Below are positions 9,293-18,862 of a stretch of DNA of 64,000 bases, in pieces. A model generated the notes under the pieces. That model worked only from the letters and a program-made list of their open reading frames with translations, did no database searches and was not told the origin of the DNA. The translations under genes were made by a program, and so were the position numbers. Origin of the DNA: Deltaproteobacteria bacterium ADurb.Bin207 (GTDB lineage: Bacteria; Myxococcota_A; Polyangia; Polyangiales; Polyangiaceae). The stretch lies in assembly GCA_002070115.1 (NCBI GenBank), contig MWCO01000021.1, positions 1 through 64,000 of the forward strand, in the 5' to 3' direction. Positions within the stretch are counted from its first letter, which is position 1. The number at the start of each line of letters is the position of its first letter.

Positions 9293-11287
9293 TCACCAGC
9301 AAGGTGGGCGAGAGGGGGCAGGATCCGGGTCGGGATGGGGCAACACGAATCTCAGGTATTGATAATCCTCTTCACAAAATACGGCAGGGCCATAGCCGAG
9401 AATCTCGGCGCGCTCGAGGAAAGGACGAAAGCTTCCGCTATCCATGAGACGATTATGCCCGTCGCCAAGGTTGTGAAACTCGCTTCCATACGGGTCGGCG
9501 AGCCCCAACGAGTGTCCGACCTCGTGGGTCATCGTAGAGCCAATCATGGAACCCAACGCCCATATCGCACAGGCGATTTGCATTCCACGGTCCGTTTTGT
9601 CCACGGCAGGGCATTCATCGCCGGAAGAAAGCTTGGGAATGATGAGTTCCGAAAGGTCCGCGGCTTCCACGGGTCGCCCCCCCACATCAGGACGAAAAGG
9701 ATCAAAAATGGAGTCGAAGAAGGGATTGGCGCCCTCCAAACGTTTGGCCAAGATACCGGGATGCTCGCTGAAGCCAAAAAAAGACTCGACAAAGACTCCA
9801 CCATAACCCGCATAGCCATCTTCTTGTGTCGTTGCGTTGACACCACCGATTTTGTCGTAAAGACGATCGTTGCCCACATCTTTGCCTGGCGTGTTGTCAT
9901 AGCCGAGAAGGCCATAGCCGTTGGGGTCGGGGCCACTGAGGTCGACTTGTGCAAATAGAGCATAATCAGCGGGTTTTTCTTGTCGGAATTCCATGTTGGT
10001 CCCGGCGTAGTCCCGCGCGGCTACCTCCAACACGCGCTCACGAATCATGGGGTCGACCGCTCGCAGCCCGAAGTGACGAAGGCTTCCTACGTAAGAAGCA
10101 ACGAAATTGACCCAGACGACCTGCTTGACCGACTCGATGCGAAAGCTGGTGTGATGGGCGGCCCCAACGACACTGTCTTGCTCGTATTGAATCACCGGTT
10201 GAATCGTTCCCGAAAAGTCTCCTGTCGTTTTTCGCAAATCAATCGCTTGGCCGAGTTCATCATCCTTCTCGCTGAGGACATAGCGCACGAGATTGCCATT
10301 CACGAACTCAGGCACGAGGGTGACGTCGACAGGGATTGGGTTCGCCGCGCCCGTCTTGAATTCTCCGGAAAGCATGAGCGTGGTAAGAGCGAGCCCCGGA
10401 TCGCTGCCGTCCGGGGGAACTCCCACGAATCCACCGCCTTCAATATCGACATATTGGCCTAAACTCGCGGTCTTGGGGGTGAGATTGAAAATCGTGGTGC
10501 TGGTAAGATCGAAACGTACGGGATAGGAATCCGTTTTATAGGTGATGGAATCCGCCGCGAGCCCGTGCTCATTGCTGATGACGACAGACCCTTCGAAGGA
10601 GCCGGGATGGATTCCAGCGACATTGGGGGCAAAAGGAAAAGCAATGCGCGTGCGGTCGTTGGGTTGGGTGGGCGAAGCTATCACGTGGGCTGTCGGAATC
10701 GGTTTGCATGACCCCTGACCCTCTTGCCGAAAACAACCGTCGAGCATGGCCACCGAATTGCCTTCTTCGCCTCCTAACAAAAAACCTTCGCCACGAACTT
10801 CGATCCGATCATTGACGAAAATCACGCCTTGAGCGACATCGAAGACGTCCGGTTTGGACGAGGGCGCGATCTGCAAACGCACCGATAACGTCGGGGATAT
10901 ATGCGTTTTGCCATCATCCTGGTCTGTCGCCACGACCGCCGTTCCTTGAAAAACCCCTTCTTTGACCGATAAGCCAGATTCGAGCGCCCCACGCCACGAT
11001 GCCTCGAGTTCGGTGTCCGAGACATACGCGGCAGCGAGCACCAACTCCATGGGGGCTTCGTCAAGGCTACCCCGAAGAACCAACCGAGAAGGGCCGATAT
11101 TGGGGGGAACGAAAGCCTTTCCCCGAATGACGACACGTGTGCCAGGCACTAGCAACGAAGGCTGAACCGAGACTAGCCCAAGGTCTTCCGATTCTCCGGG
11201 GGTCGTCGTTCCGGTGGATTCCTTGTCTTCCGTCTCCGAAGAGCAAGCCGCCAACGCGATCCACAATGCAAAGACCAGCCGACGCAT
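9293..11287 (-). CDS. Secreted lipoprotein metallopeptidase (metzincin type) with TIG-like domains
   Basis: 664-aa lipoprotein with lipobox LAAC. The N-terminal half has several IPT/TIG-like Ig segments, each a short opening strand followed by GxxV or GEGF (VIRGKAFVPPN, VRGEGFLLGG, IEGGGFVGVP). The C-terminal part holds the metzincin zinc signature THEVGHSLGLAD (HExxHxxGxxD, near residue 586) and a later LMDSG segment that fits the Met-turn. Zinc ligands and the general-base Glu are all present. It should be an envelope-anchored peptidase working outside the cell. ATG 11287 is chosen over the upstream in-frame start at 11323 because GGAGGA lies 4 bp before it and it avoids overlap with the gene upstream. 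It lies 20 bp behind the PPC-domain lipoprotein and is probably cotranscribed with it. Confidence 0.83.
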   Translation of the reverse strand: MRRLVFALWIALAACSSETEDKESTGTTTPGESEDLGLVSVQPSLLVPGTRVVIRGKAFVPPNIGPSRLVLRGSLDEAPMELVLAAAYVSDTELEASWRGALESGLSVKEGVFQGTAVVATDQDDGKTHISPTLSVRLQIAPSSKPDVFDVAQGVIFVNDRIEVRGEGFLLGGEEGNSVAMLDGCFRQEGQGSCKPIPTAHVIASPTQPNDRTRIAFPFAPNVAGIHPGSFEGSVVISNEHGLAADSITYKTDSYPVRFDLTSTTIFNLTPKTASLGQYVDIEGGGFVGVPPDGSDPGLALTTLMLSGEFKTGAANPIPVDVTLVPEFVNGNLVRYVLSEKDDELGQAIDLRKTTGDFSGTIQPVIQYEQDSVVGAAHHTSFRIESVKQVVWVNFVASYVGSLRHFGLRAVDPMIRERVLEVAARDYAGTNMEFRQEKPADYALFAQVDLSGPDPNGYGLLGYDNTPGKDVGNDRLYDKIGGVNATTQEDGYAGYGGVFVESFFGFSEHPGILAKRLEGANPFFDSIFDPFRPDVGGRPVEAADLSELIIPKLSSGDECPAVDKTDRGMQIACAIWALGSMIGSTMTHEVGHSLGLADPYGSEFHNLGDGHNRLMDSGSFRPFLERAEILGYGPAVFCEEDYQYLRFVLPHPDPDPAPSRPPCW

Positions 11288-11307
11288 GATTCCTCCGCGA
11301 CTCCCGT

Positions 11308-13422
11308 TTACAGTTTGGGGCATTGGGATTGGCTGAGACCGATGCAGATATCATATAGATTCTCGGACCCATTGAATCCGCGTACGACCACATAATAGTA
11401 CCCCGCCGTCGTGATGGACCATACGAGGTTCTCGTTCGACGTGCCGCTTTGACCATTGGTTGCATTGCATCCCGACACGGTCGTTTCGTCACAAGGCGTG
11501 AGGTTGATATTTCCGCGATACAGAATGAGATCGAGGTCGTCTTTCGAACCCTTTTGCTCGAATGCCAGAGAGGCATAAAGGGTTTCACCAGCGAATAGGT
11601 AGACGGAATACCAGTCTTCATTCCAAGGGCAGATGGCATTGGTCGTCGACTTGAAGGGAGGCGTCTGCAGGTCCACGATCCGCGCTTGCGTTGCATTATC
11701 GTCAGGCTCGTTGCCATCATCGACGCAAGAAGCACAGGATTCCGGATAAAAGTCGTACACGAGCGAATAGGTATTTTTCTGGTTTTGCCAGCTATAGACT
11801 CGTACATAGTACGTTCCGGGAGGCTGGCAGGATTCCAGATACTCGAAAGAACCGAGTTCATCCGAACGGGCCAGCACCGTGCCGCTAGAACTCACAAGGC
11901 TCATATCCAAGTCGGAACTGTCTCCCCCATCGAGCAATAACGCCATCGTTCCAGAGTTCGAAAGATCGATCGGATACCAATCCTCATTCGCCGTGAAGGA
12001 GCCGGGACAGCTCACTAATCCCTTGGTTTCCCCGGTAGAAAGGCCGGGAAGCACATACGCCTGGGCCATCGTATCGTTGGGTTCCCAAGAATCGTCTACG
12101 CAACTCGTGCTGCTACCACATTGACCAGATTTGGGAATGCATTGGCGAGCCGTGGCCCCGTTGACAGAAGTAATCGGCGATGAGCAAAGGTAGTCCCCCG
12201 GACAGTCCCCGTCCGAAGAGCATTTGCGGAAACAATAGGTTTTTCCAGCAGCTCCAAGCGTCGCGCACAAATCACCGTCGCTACCACATTGCGCGTCCGC
12301 GGAACATGCCTTGCAAAGTCCCAATCCTCCCGAACCACCGGGATTCGTCACCCGAATATGATGGGTGCCCGTCGAAGGACTCTGCGTCGTATGATCACAG
12401 TCCCCATTTTTGTCGTCGTTGTCTTGAGCAACCAAAACATAATACACATCCGCGGTTGTCCCCGAAGGTTTGCCCACCACGGGATTGGGAATATCCGCGG
12501 CCCAAACGCCATCTTTCATGTCCCCTTCGATGGCCAGCATCGTTACTTGCGTCATCTGCGCCAAATCAGGAGGATCCGATGGCTTGTCGTACGAATAGTA
12601 CAGCAATGGTTCGTACTTGATCCCCTGGTCGTCAGTAACGCGTGCATCGATCGTCAGATCGACCACCGAAGAGATATTGCCTTCCGGCGTATGCTCGATG
12701 ACCGGTGCCTGTCCCGGACAATCGGTTTTTTGTGTTTTTCGAAGGACGATCAGGTAGTTTTTCACCGTGGGAGGGTTGTCCCCATCATCGGCCGACAGCT
12801 TGAGGGCAAAACGATCTCCTTCGGTGACCTGCTCTTTCGATGGACACCAATTCCATACGCCACTGAGCCCGTCACGCTGATCGAGGGTGGCTCCCGCAAT
12901 CACCGGATCGTCTTGGGCCAGCGTGACTCCCGGAGAATCAGAGTCCTCCACCACGATATCGACGTCAATACACTTTTTTACCGTAAGGTCGAGCGTGGTT
13001 CCCGTTCCCAAAGGTTTTCGAAATATGGGAGCATTGCTCGAACCCGCCTGAATCGTCACCTCGATGGCAATCGTTTCTTTCGCCGTATGTTTGCCATCCG
13101 AGACCGTGAAGTCGAAAGAATGCACGCCGATGTCCGAAGCGATGGGCGTCCAACGAAACACCGCGAGGTTGCCTGCTTGACGCAGATCCGCCCGGGAGCC
13201 GATATCCGGGATCGTGGATCGAAAACCGAACTTCAAAGGGTCCCCATCTTTGTCCGTAGCTTTGATTTCGAGTGTGAATTCCTTGTCCACGAAAGCAGAT
13301 TTATCGCTCAACGGAGAAATTTGGGGTGGACTTCCCCCATCGTCATCCGAACCGCAGCCAACCGCTGCAGGGAAGACAAGCAGGGGAATCAAAAAAAGCG
13401 TGGCAAGGTGACGCGAAACCAT
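11308..13422 (-). CDS. Lipoprotein with Ig-like and paired PPC-type domains
   Basis: 704-aa lipoprotein with lipobox AVGC and an Asp-rich linker after it. The opening domain (KDGDPLKFGFRS, FRWTPIASDIGVHSFDFTVSD) is a cadherin/putative-Ig fold of the kind that often precedes secreted enzymes. A central disulfide-rich stretch (CKACSADAQCG, CRKCSSDGDCPG-like spacing) is followed by two bacterial pre-peptidase C-terminal (PPC) repeats, each opening with a DDSWEPNDTM or DDGNEPDDNA strand and containing a DWYSV/DWYPI core. PPC domains usually aid secretion or substrate attachment. ATG 13422 has an AAAGG ribosome site; an in-frame start at 13488 lies before the signal peptide and is unlikely. It is upstream partner of the metallopeptidase gene, from which it is separated by 20 bp. 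No catalytic motif is seen. Confidence 0.78.
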   Translation of the reverse strand: MVSRHLATLFLIPLLVFPAAVGCGSDDDGGSPPQISPLSDKSAFVDKEFTLEIKATDKDGDPLKFGFRSTIPDIGSRADLRQAGNLAVFRWTPIASDIGVHSFDFTVSDGKHTAKETIAIEVTIQAGSSNAPIFRKPLGTGTTLDLTVKKCIDVDIVVEDSDSPGVTLAQDDPVIAGATLDQRDGLSGVWNWCPSKEQVTEGDRFALKLSADDGDNPPTVKNYLIVLRKTQKTDCPGQAPVIEHTPEGNISSVVDLTIDARVTDDQGIKYEPLLYYSYDKPSDPPDLAQMTQVTMLAIEGDMKDGVWAADIPNPVVGKPSGTTADVYYVLVAQDNDDKNGDCDHTTQSPSTGTHHIRVTNPGGSGGLGLCKACSADAQCGSDGDLCATLGAAGKTYCFRKCSSDGDCPGDYLCSSPITSVNGATARQCIPKSGQCGSSTSCVDDSWEPNDTMAQAYVLPGLSTGETKGLVSCPGSFTANEDWYPIDLSNSGTMALLLDGGDSSDLDMSLVSSSGTVLARSDELGSFEYLESCQPPGTYYVRVYSWQNQKNTYSLVYDFYPESCASCVDDGNEPDDNATQARIVDLQTPPFKSTTNAICPWNEDWYSVYLFAGETLYASLAFEQKGSKDDLDLILYRGNINLTPCDETTVSGCNATNGQSGTSNENLVWSITTAGYYYVVVRGFNGSENLYDICIGLSQSQCPKL

Positions 13423-13509
13423 CGAAGAACCTTTCGATAGAAAAAGAACGAATGGTTGAATGATACCGCGGACAGACCCATTCGTCATGCAAAGCGAGCC
13501 TTTTGCAGC

Positions 13510-13529
13510 AAGTTGCTAGCGTGCAACTT
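13510..13529. repeat. Perfect 7-bp inverted repeat
   Basis: AAGTTGC, a 6-base loop and GCAACTT lie in the 298-bp gap between two minus-strand lipoprotein genes. There is no T-run on either side, so it may be an operator or a weak terminator. Nothing else is recognised in 13423-13720. Confidence 0.35.
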
Positions 13530-13720
13530 TGCCGTGACCCTGCCGCGCTGGTTCGAGACCGTGGCTTTGCGACGCCACGAATGAAACGCTCTGCCATGGG
13601 AGACCAACGGTTTCGAAAGATCATCGCTTACCGAAAGGTCGGCCAGTGGAGCATGCGAATTGAGTAGGTGCGGGTAGGGGAAGCGAACGGATGGCGGCGA
13701 GCGGACCAGATTCCCCGAGG

Positions 13721-15466
13721 TCAATCAAGGCTGCAATAAGGAACCCAGCTATGATTGGCCTCCGTGTCTACTTGCACATTCTGTTGTGGGCAGGTTTCAT
13801 CCGCGGACCACGGTTTCCATTGGAAACCTCGGCCTGTCTGCTCAGCGTATTGCTTGAACACATCGTAACCGTTGTTCCACTTGAAAACGACGGGCTCCAC
13901 GCATTGGTTGGTCATGAGCGACTCGTTGTACTCGACAGCAATTTGGTGCATCACGCTGGTCGTGGAATTCCAACAGCAGGTTTTGGACTTGTCGTATTCG
14001 AGTTCCGCGAAGACATAGTCTTCCAAAATCCGATATTTTTGGTCGACTTGTGATTTGCTCCATCCAAATTTGTTTTGCATGAGCGTGTACAGTTTATCGA
14101 AGCCTTCTTCCCTACGAGTGCGCGCGGCGCAAGACGCTGGGTAATTGCGAAGGTGGTTTCGGTTGTCTTCGATCATCGCGAGCAAGGAATCACGCATGGC
14201 CGCAGGATCGGACTCTCCTAGCAACGTTTCGAATTGTTCTGGGCGAGACGAGATGGCCGTCGTATCCGTATCCGAAATCCAAGAGGCCTCATCAGACTTC
14301 ATCCACGTGTTGGTCCAATAACCGTTGATGTTCTTGACCACACGCCACCGTTTGAGCCCGCCGCCGAGAGAGGCATATGAGTCGCCATCGGAATTGGTGC
14401 CGGTCCCACCGCAGTAATTGTTGGTGAAGTAGCTTTTCGAAGCGACCGCATCTTCCCACTTCGGTTGACGACGAGGCATCGAGCCCGAGGCCAGATTGAC
14501 TTCGAGTTGTCCCATCTCGAGGCTCGTTACCTCTTTGACGACCAACGTATGGCCAATACCTTTTCGTTGCCAACGCTCGAGCAATACATCACCCGGTTTG
14601 ACCGATTCTGGCTTGAGGTTGTAGGTGTTGCGCGTACTCGCCAAGTGCATCGAGCCGAAGTACGAAAGCGTCAACAACATGAAGTGGCCGACACGCTTGT
14701 TGAGAAAGATCTCGTCGAAGTACGCCCCCGCTTTCGCTCCCGAGAACACGAAGTCCATCTCATCGCCGCCTCCGTACAAGCCCTTGGCCCGCAACGATGT
14801 GTCCTTCGGCCAATTGGATTGGTATTGAGCAGCCGAGAGGTTCGAATAGTCCTTGTAAACCTGCGCGTAGTTCGGCGTGTTCTTGTACTTTTCCGACGTG
14901 GTCCGCGCCCCGAAATGCCCAAAGTAAATACGCTGAGAGCCGTCCGTGGCCGTCAAAAAGAAAGGCAGCTCATACCAGGAAGCAAAGGTAATGCGCAAAA
15001 ACATCGCAAGCTCCGCACACTCGAGCTTGGGCGCGGGAAGCTGCTTGCCCCAAGGCGTCGTCAGCATGAAAGTATCGAAATACGAATCACTGCGCGTACG
15101 CTCCATCGAATCGACCCACGCGGAATACTTCTGATCCCAGTTCAATCCACTGTTGGCCGGCCAAGCAAGCCCTGCCGCGGGATCCTTGTCCTCCCACGCC
15201 TTGCGCGCCGTCCACACCTGCGTCGCCGTGGTGTTGGTGTTGACCCACGGTCCCTGCACGTTCGCACTATCCGCTTTGCCAAGAGGTGGACCATCCTCCC
15301 CAAACGCCCCCTCAATACCGTAATCCTCCCAATCGTCGCCCGATGCCCCTTCGTCGGTACTGGAACAAGCCCCCACGCCAGCCCCAAACACGGTAGTAAG
15401 CAAAGCCACGGACACCAATCGCGCCGGTTGCATGAACAGTCGAAACGATGAAGTATTGCGCATCAT
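13721..15466 (-). CDS. Lipoprotein with cysteine-peptidase-like (CHAP/NlpC-type) core
   Basis: 581-aa lipoprotein with lipobox VGAC and an acidic linker. Residues about 140-330 show a plausible papain-like layout. A buried Cys sits at the start of a helix (LECAELAMFLRITFASW). Further on come the motif KPGDVLLERW, typical of the strand before the catalytic His, and then KGIGHTLVV with the His. NlpC/P60 and CHAP amidases share this Cys...PGD...GH order. The C-terminal 250 residues are helix-rich with scattered Cys and are not recognised. The start has two adjacent ATGs and a strong GGGAGG site 8 bp before. Catalysis, if real, would cut amide bonds in peptidoglycan or peptides outside the cell. 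The fold call rests on motif order only. Confidence 0.68.
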   Translation of the reverse strand: MMRNTSSFRLFMQPARLVSVALLTTVFGAGVGACSSTDEGASGDDWEDYGIEGAFGEDGPPLGKADSANVQGPWVNTNTTATQVWTARKAWEDKDPAAGLAWPANSGLNWDQKYSAWVDSMERTRSDSYFDTFMLTTPWGKQLPAPKLECAELAMFLRITFASWYELPFFLTATDGSQRIYFGHFGARTTSEKYKNTPNYAQVYKDYSNLSAAQYQSNWPKDTSLRAKGLYGGGDEMDFVFSGAKAGAYFDEIFLNKRVGHFMLLTLSYFGSMHLASTRNTYNLKPESVKPGDVLLERWQRKGIGHTLVVKEVTSLEMGQLEVNLASGSMPRRQPKWEDAVASKSYFTNNYCGGTGTNSDGDSYASLGGGLKRWRVVKNINGYWTNTWMKSDEASWISDTDTTAISSRPEQFETLLGESDPAAMRDSLLAMIEDNRNHLRNYPASCAARTRREEGFDKLYTLMQNKFGWSKSQVDQKYRILEDYVFAELEYDKSKTCCWNSTTSVMHQIAVEYNESLMTNQCVEPVVFKWNNGYDVFKQYAEQTGRGFQWKPWSADETCPQQNVQVDTEANHSWVPYCSLD

Positions 15467-15555
15467 TACAAAACCTCCCAGATCAACACGTCATACCAGC
15501 GCGCGGAACCGCAGAAGTCAAGGCAAGAACCAAGAAAATAAAAAGATACACGGAT

Positions 15556-15574
15556 AACGGAATCCAAATCCGTT
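15556..15574. repeat. Inverted repeat in divergent promoter region
   Basis: AACGGA, a 7-base spacer and TCCGTT lie in the 241-bp region between two divergently transcribed lipoprotein genes (15467-15707). The region is AT-richer than its neighbours. A regulator site is possible; no known box is recognised. Confidence 0.3.
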
Positions 15575-15707
15575 CTGATCGGTGTAACACATTGAAATTA
15601 CATCATTTGACGAAACAAGAGGGAAAGACTCGTCGGCACTGTCTTTGCGAAGCATCCCAGGGCTCGAGTTGCTTCAAAGAAACGGAAAAGAGAGTATACA
15701 CCTTGCC

Positions 15708-16496
15708 ATGAATGGTTCGTCGCCCCCTCGGACGTTGTTTTTTTCGCTACCCCTGTCCGCGCTCGTTGCGCTCGCGGGATGCGGCGCCACAACGGTGGTT
15801 CCCCCGGCGTCCGGAGAGTCCAAGCCTACGGCCATCCAAAGCGAAAGTGCGAAGCCGAAAAACGACCAACCATCCTTCGGAGCCGAGTACGGCGGCATGA
15901 ACGAAGGCGCCGTGGCCAGAGCGTTTCTTTCGACGTTCGATGCCCTGAATGAATGCTTCGATGACGGGTGTCGGTCCATGCCCTACCTTTCGGGTGAAGT
16001 GTCTTTCTATCTCGAAGTGGATAGCTCTGGCTCAGTGGTTCACGGCCATGTCGAAGAATCAGACCTCGGAGATCGAGACGTTTCTGGTTGTATGCTGAAC
16101 GTGCTTCGAAAAAAAATATGGCCTTCGCCGGTCGGAGGCAAACGCGGCAAGATTCGGACGAGCATGGCCTTTTCTCCGTTGCCGGATGTCACACCACCGA
16201 CGACATGGGATTCCCAACAGGTGGCGGCAGCCTTGGAACAGCTTTCTGAACCCATCGCTCGGTGCAAAGACGGGATCACCGATGCTTTCACGGTTACCGC
16301 CTATGTCGGAACGCTTCGGAATCCCGATGCAGACACCGGCCGAGAGCCTGCCGAAGTCGGAAAAATGATGGCCCTCGAAGTGATTCCCCCCACCAAGGAA
16401 GGCGTCGCCGCCGCAGACTGCCTTGCCAACGTGTTGCGGTCGGGAACGTATCCCTCTCCAGGACAACGACCCGCGAAGGTAACCTTCACGTTGTAG
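15708..16496 (+). CDS. Lipoprotein with two AgmX/PglI C-terminal-like domains
   Basis: 262-aa lipoprotein with lipobox LAGC. After a Ser/Pro/Lys linker there is a domain with SGEVSFYLEVDSSGSVV, HVEESDLGDRDVSGC and a terminal KIWPSPVGG segment. This is the pattern of the TonB-like AgmX/PglI C-terminal domain widespread in myxobacterial gliding and envelope proteins. A second, more divergent copy follows (FTVTAYVGTLRNPD, AADCLANVLRSGTYPSP). ATG 15708 starts the signal peptide; an in-frame start at 15645 would place 21 polar residues before it. No strong ribosome site is visible. Probably a periplasmic structural or motility accessory; the partner is unknown. Confidence 0.72.
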   Translation: MNGSSPPRTLFFSLPLSALVALAGCGATTVVPPASGESKPTAIQSESAKPKNDQPSFGAEYGGMNEGAVARAFLSTFDALNECFDDGCRSMPYLSGEVSFYLEVDSSGSVVHGHVEESDLGDRDVSGCMLNVLRKKIWPSPVGGKRGKIRTSMAFSPLPDVTPPTTWDSQQVAAALEQLSEPIARCKDGITDAFTVTAYVGTLRNPDADTGREPAEVGKMMALEVIPPTKEGVAAADCLANVLRSGTYPSPGQRPAKVTFTL

Positions 16497-16541
16497 GTTT
16501 CGTGCGGGATCGCCTTCGACACCCGCCGAATGATTTTCGAC

Positions 16542-17120
16542 TCATTCCTCGGGTGAGGATTCCACGATGGTGGGAGAGAGAAGTAGCACTCCGTTGGCCA
16601 ATCGTCCTTCGAGAACGAAACTGGAAGTCACACCATCACCATTGAGGTCACCCCGCGCAATCGCTTGAAAACGATCGAGGGCCGGGCTGCCCGAAGCCTG
16701 ATAATCGTATTGATAGTACTGAGGATTGGCCATCGAAAATCCCAGACAGGCAAATCCACGATTCATAGCACGATCCACGTCCCATTCGGTCAAGTTCGAT
16801 TGGTACTTGACCCCGCGTACTCGTGCGATGTCCTGCGGTACAGGATTCGATGCCGAAGGACACATCGCGTGGTAGGCGTTTCCGTCGTTGGCCACAAGCT
16901 CACGCTCGAAAGCCGCGGAGGCGCTTTTGGCAATCATTCCCACTGTTGCCTTGGCCTCGGACGTTTTCGCAGCTTTCATGTACTTCGTGAAACCATGGAT
17001 GGCGAGCGCCGAAAGAATGCCGATGAAGACCACCATCACCCCAACAACAACCAGAAGAACGAGTATCCAAAGTGGAAACTTTTTTTTCGGGCAAGGAGCG
17101 TTGGGAGGATTGGCCGTCAT
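16542..17120 (-). CDS. Pilin-like membrane protein without classical prepilin site
   Basis: 192-aa protein with a short Pro/Lys-rich cytosolic tail, one transmembrane helix (LWILVLLVVVGVMVVFIGIL), then ALAIHGFTKYMKAAKTSEAKATV. That amphipathic helix matches the part of type IV pilins that follows the hydrophobic spine (IGILAAIAIPxFxKYxxRSK...SEA). The canonical G|FxxxE prepilin peptidase site is absent, so it is probably an uncleaved pilin-like protein of a kind common in myxobacteria. The globular domain is about 130 residues and contains two Cys. ATG 17120 puts the KKK anchor just before the helix. It lies 72 bp downstream of the ArsA-like gene on the same strand. Confidence 0.75.
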   Translation of the reverse strand: MTANPPNAPCPKKKFPLWILVLLVVVGVMVVFIGILSALAIHGFTKYMKAAKTSEAKATVGMIAKSASAAFERELVANDGNAYHAMCPSASNPVPQDIARVRGVKYQSNLTEWDVDRAMNRGFACLGFSMANPQYYQYDYQASGSPALDRFQAIARGDLNGDGVTSSFVLEGRLANGVLLLSPTIVESSPEE

Positions 17121-17192
17121 GGTTTGGGTATATTCGAGAGCGTCACACAGTGTCGACCACAATCGCAGTAAGCATGGGATGATCCGATCGAA

Positions 17193-18338
17193 TCACGTCG
17201 TAACGCGCGCAAGCGCCTTGGCGACGTCATGCAACGATTCGAGATCATGGACATCGTAAGGGAACGCTGGGACCATCGCACGCAAAGGCGCGGGATCGAC
17301 GAGGTGCAATGCCTCATGAAGGACAAGCAGGTGGTGAGCATCCATCGCCGCTTGCGTCGCTTCGTCCTTCATGATGGCCTGCAACCGCGTGACCACGTCT
17401 TCGTCGAGGGCGAGTCCGGATTGTTCGACGGCTTGGCGAATGGCTTGTTGCGATGGTGCGTTTGGGGGTGGGTGATGAATTCGATTGATCACGAACGCGT
17501 CGCTCGACATCCCGAGTTGGGTAAGCCGTTCCGAAAAAAAGAGAACCTCCCGGATGGTCGTGGGCGATGGGGAGGTAACGAGCACATACGCCACGTCAGC
17601 CGCGCGAAGGGCACTTTGTACTTGCCGGGCTCGCTGGGTGAAGCCACCGAAGAGATCGTTGAGTTCCGTAAGAAATTCAGCTACTTGCTCAAGGAATCCC
17701 GTGCCGGTGAACTTGCCGACACCGCGAAGAGCCATGGCCGCCGAACGCGCGAGCAGATCGAACGAAAGGCGCCCCGTCGATTCAAAGGCGCGTATGAGCC
17801 ATCGGGTCGCGGAACTGTCGAGGGCATCGATGAGCCGATCGGGAGCATCGAGAAAGTCGAGAGCGTTGGAGGTGGGTGGAGTATCGAGGATGATGAGATC
17901 GAAGTTGGGATCGTTTTTTACCGCGTACAATTTTTCCATGGCCATGTACTCTTGCGTGCCGGCAAGTGCCGTGGACACGTAGTGGTACATCTGGTTGTGC
18001 ATGATGCGGTCGCGTACTTCAGGGCTGGATGCGTAGCGTTCGACGATCTCATCGAACGTCCGTTTGGTGTTGAGCATCATGACGGTCAACGAGCCGGGGG
18101 CTTCGATACCGGCTTGCCTGAAACGCTCGGCAGAGACTTGTTGCGCGTCGGCACGAAACTCCTCCAGACCGAGGCTTTGGGCGAGCCTGCGTGCCGGGTC
18201 GATCGTCAGGCATAGGGCGCGACGGCCTCTTTGAGCGGCCAAAAGCCCCAAGGCGGCGGCGGTGGTCGTCTTGCCAACACCGCCGGAGCCGACACAGAGG
18301 ATGACACGGCGAGAATCGATGAGTGTTTCGAAGTTCAC
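17193..18338 (-). CDS. ArsA/GET3-family ATPase
   Basis: 381-aa member of the SIMIBI P-loop group. The deviant Walker A CVGSGGVGKTTTAAALG with its signature Lys, the LTIDPARRLAQSLGLEEF switch, and LIILDTPPTSNALDFLDAPDRL (A-loop Asp) are those of the anion-transporting/tail-anchored-protein-targeting ATPase family. There is no ArsA metal-binding Cys triad and no duplicated half, so arsenite export is unlikely. Similar single-domain proteins in myxobacteria and actinobacteria are of unknown cargo. It diverges from the small gene at 18424 across 85 bp. The biochemical family is firm; the role is open. Confidence 0.88.
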   Translation of the reverse strand: MNFETLIDSRRVILCVGSGGVGKTTTAAALGLLAAQRGRRALCLTIDPARRLAQSLGLEEFRADAQQVSAERFRQAGIEAPGSLTVMMLNTKRTFDEIVERYASSPEVRDRIMHNQMYHYVSTALAGTQEYMAMEKLYAVKNDPNFDLIILDTPPTSNALDFLDAPDRLIDALDSSATRWLIRAFESTGRLSFDLLARSAAMALRGVGKFTGTGFLEQVAEFLTELNDLFGGFTQRARQVQSALRAADVAYVLVTSPSPTTIREVLFFSERLTQLGMSSDAFVINRIHHPPPNAPSQQAIRQAVEQSGLALDEDVVTRLQAIMKDEATQAAMDAHHLLVLHEALHLVDPAPLRAMVPAFPYDVHDLESLHDVAKALARVTT

Positions 18339-18423
18339 AATGGGAAACCCGTCAACATGTCACGAACTTGACCAAGGAGGGCCTGACACGCGATCCTTTC
18401 GTTCGCAACCAGGAGAAACCTCG

Positions 18424-18813
18424 ATGCCTCAGACTGTGGAACGACGCAAGCGTCGGAGTGCAGACCCGATCGTCGCCCTTCATCTTCAATTGGCGGCCGT
18501 GCGAACGGCTGCAGAGTTGGAAGCGGTTGTCCTCGTGGACGACATGGGATGTGTCGTCGCCGGCGCCGGGGCGTGGCCGATTTGCGAAGAACTCGCAGCT
18601 TTTACCCCGTTTTTGATTGCCAACACGACTCCCTGCAGCCGCTCGGTGGCTTCGCAAGCCGCCAAAATGGCGCCGGATACCCATCTGCTGCCGATGTCCA
18701 TCGACGGGATGGATGTGGTGTTATGCGCCCGCGCGCCACAAGGAAAAAACATTGAATATCAAATGGATAGGGCAGCCGCGGGATGCCAACGGATCCTGTC
18801 GGTGGCTTGCTGA
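18424..18813 (+). CDS. Small protein, possibly Roadblock/LC7-like
   Basis: 129 aa. ATG 18424 has a strong AGGAG ribosome site 7 bp upstream, so the longer in-frame start at 18262, which would overlap the divergent gene, is rejected. The alternation of a helix (VALHLQLAAVRTAAEL) and a strand-turn-strand (AVVLVDDMGCVVAGAG) is what a Roadblock/LC7 fold looks like. Such proteins work with small GTPases in myxobacteria, but no GTPase is adjacent. The similarity is only structural impression. It is followed 49 bp later by the CpsB-type phosphatase in the same direction. Confidence 0.62.
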   Translation: MPQTVERRKRRSADPIVALHLQLAAVRTAAELEAVVLVDDMGCVVAGAGAWPICEELAAFTPFLIANTTPCSRSVASQAAKMAPDTHLLPMSIDGMDVVLCARAPQGKNIEYQMDRAAAGCQRILSVAC

Positions 18814-18862
18814 AAAAAAACACCCCTTTCGGTTGTCGTCGTCAGAGACATAAATACGCGCG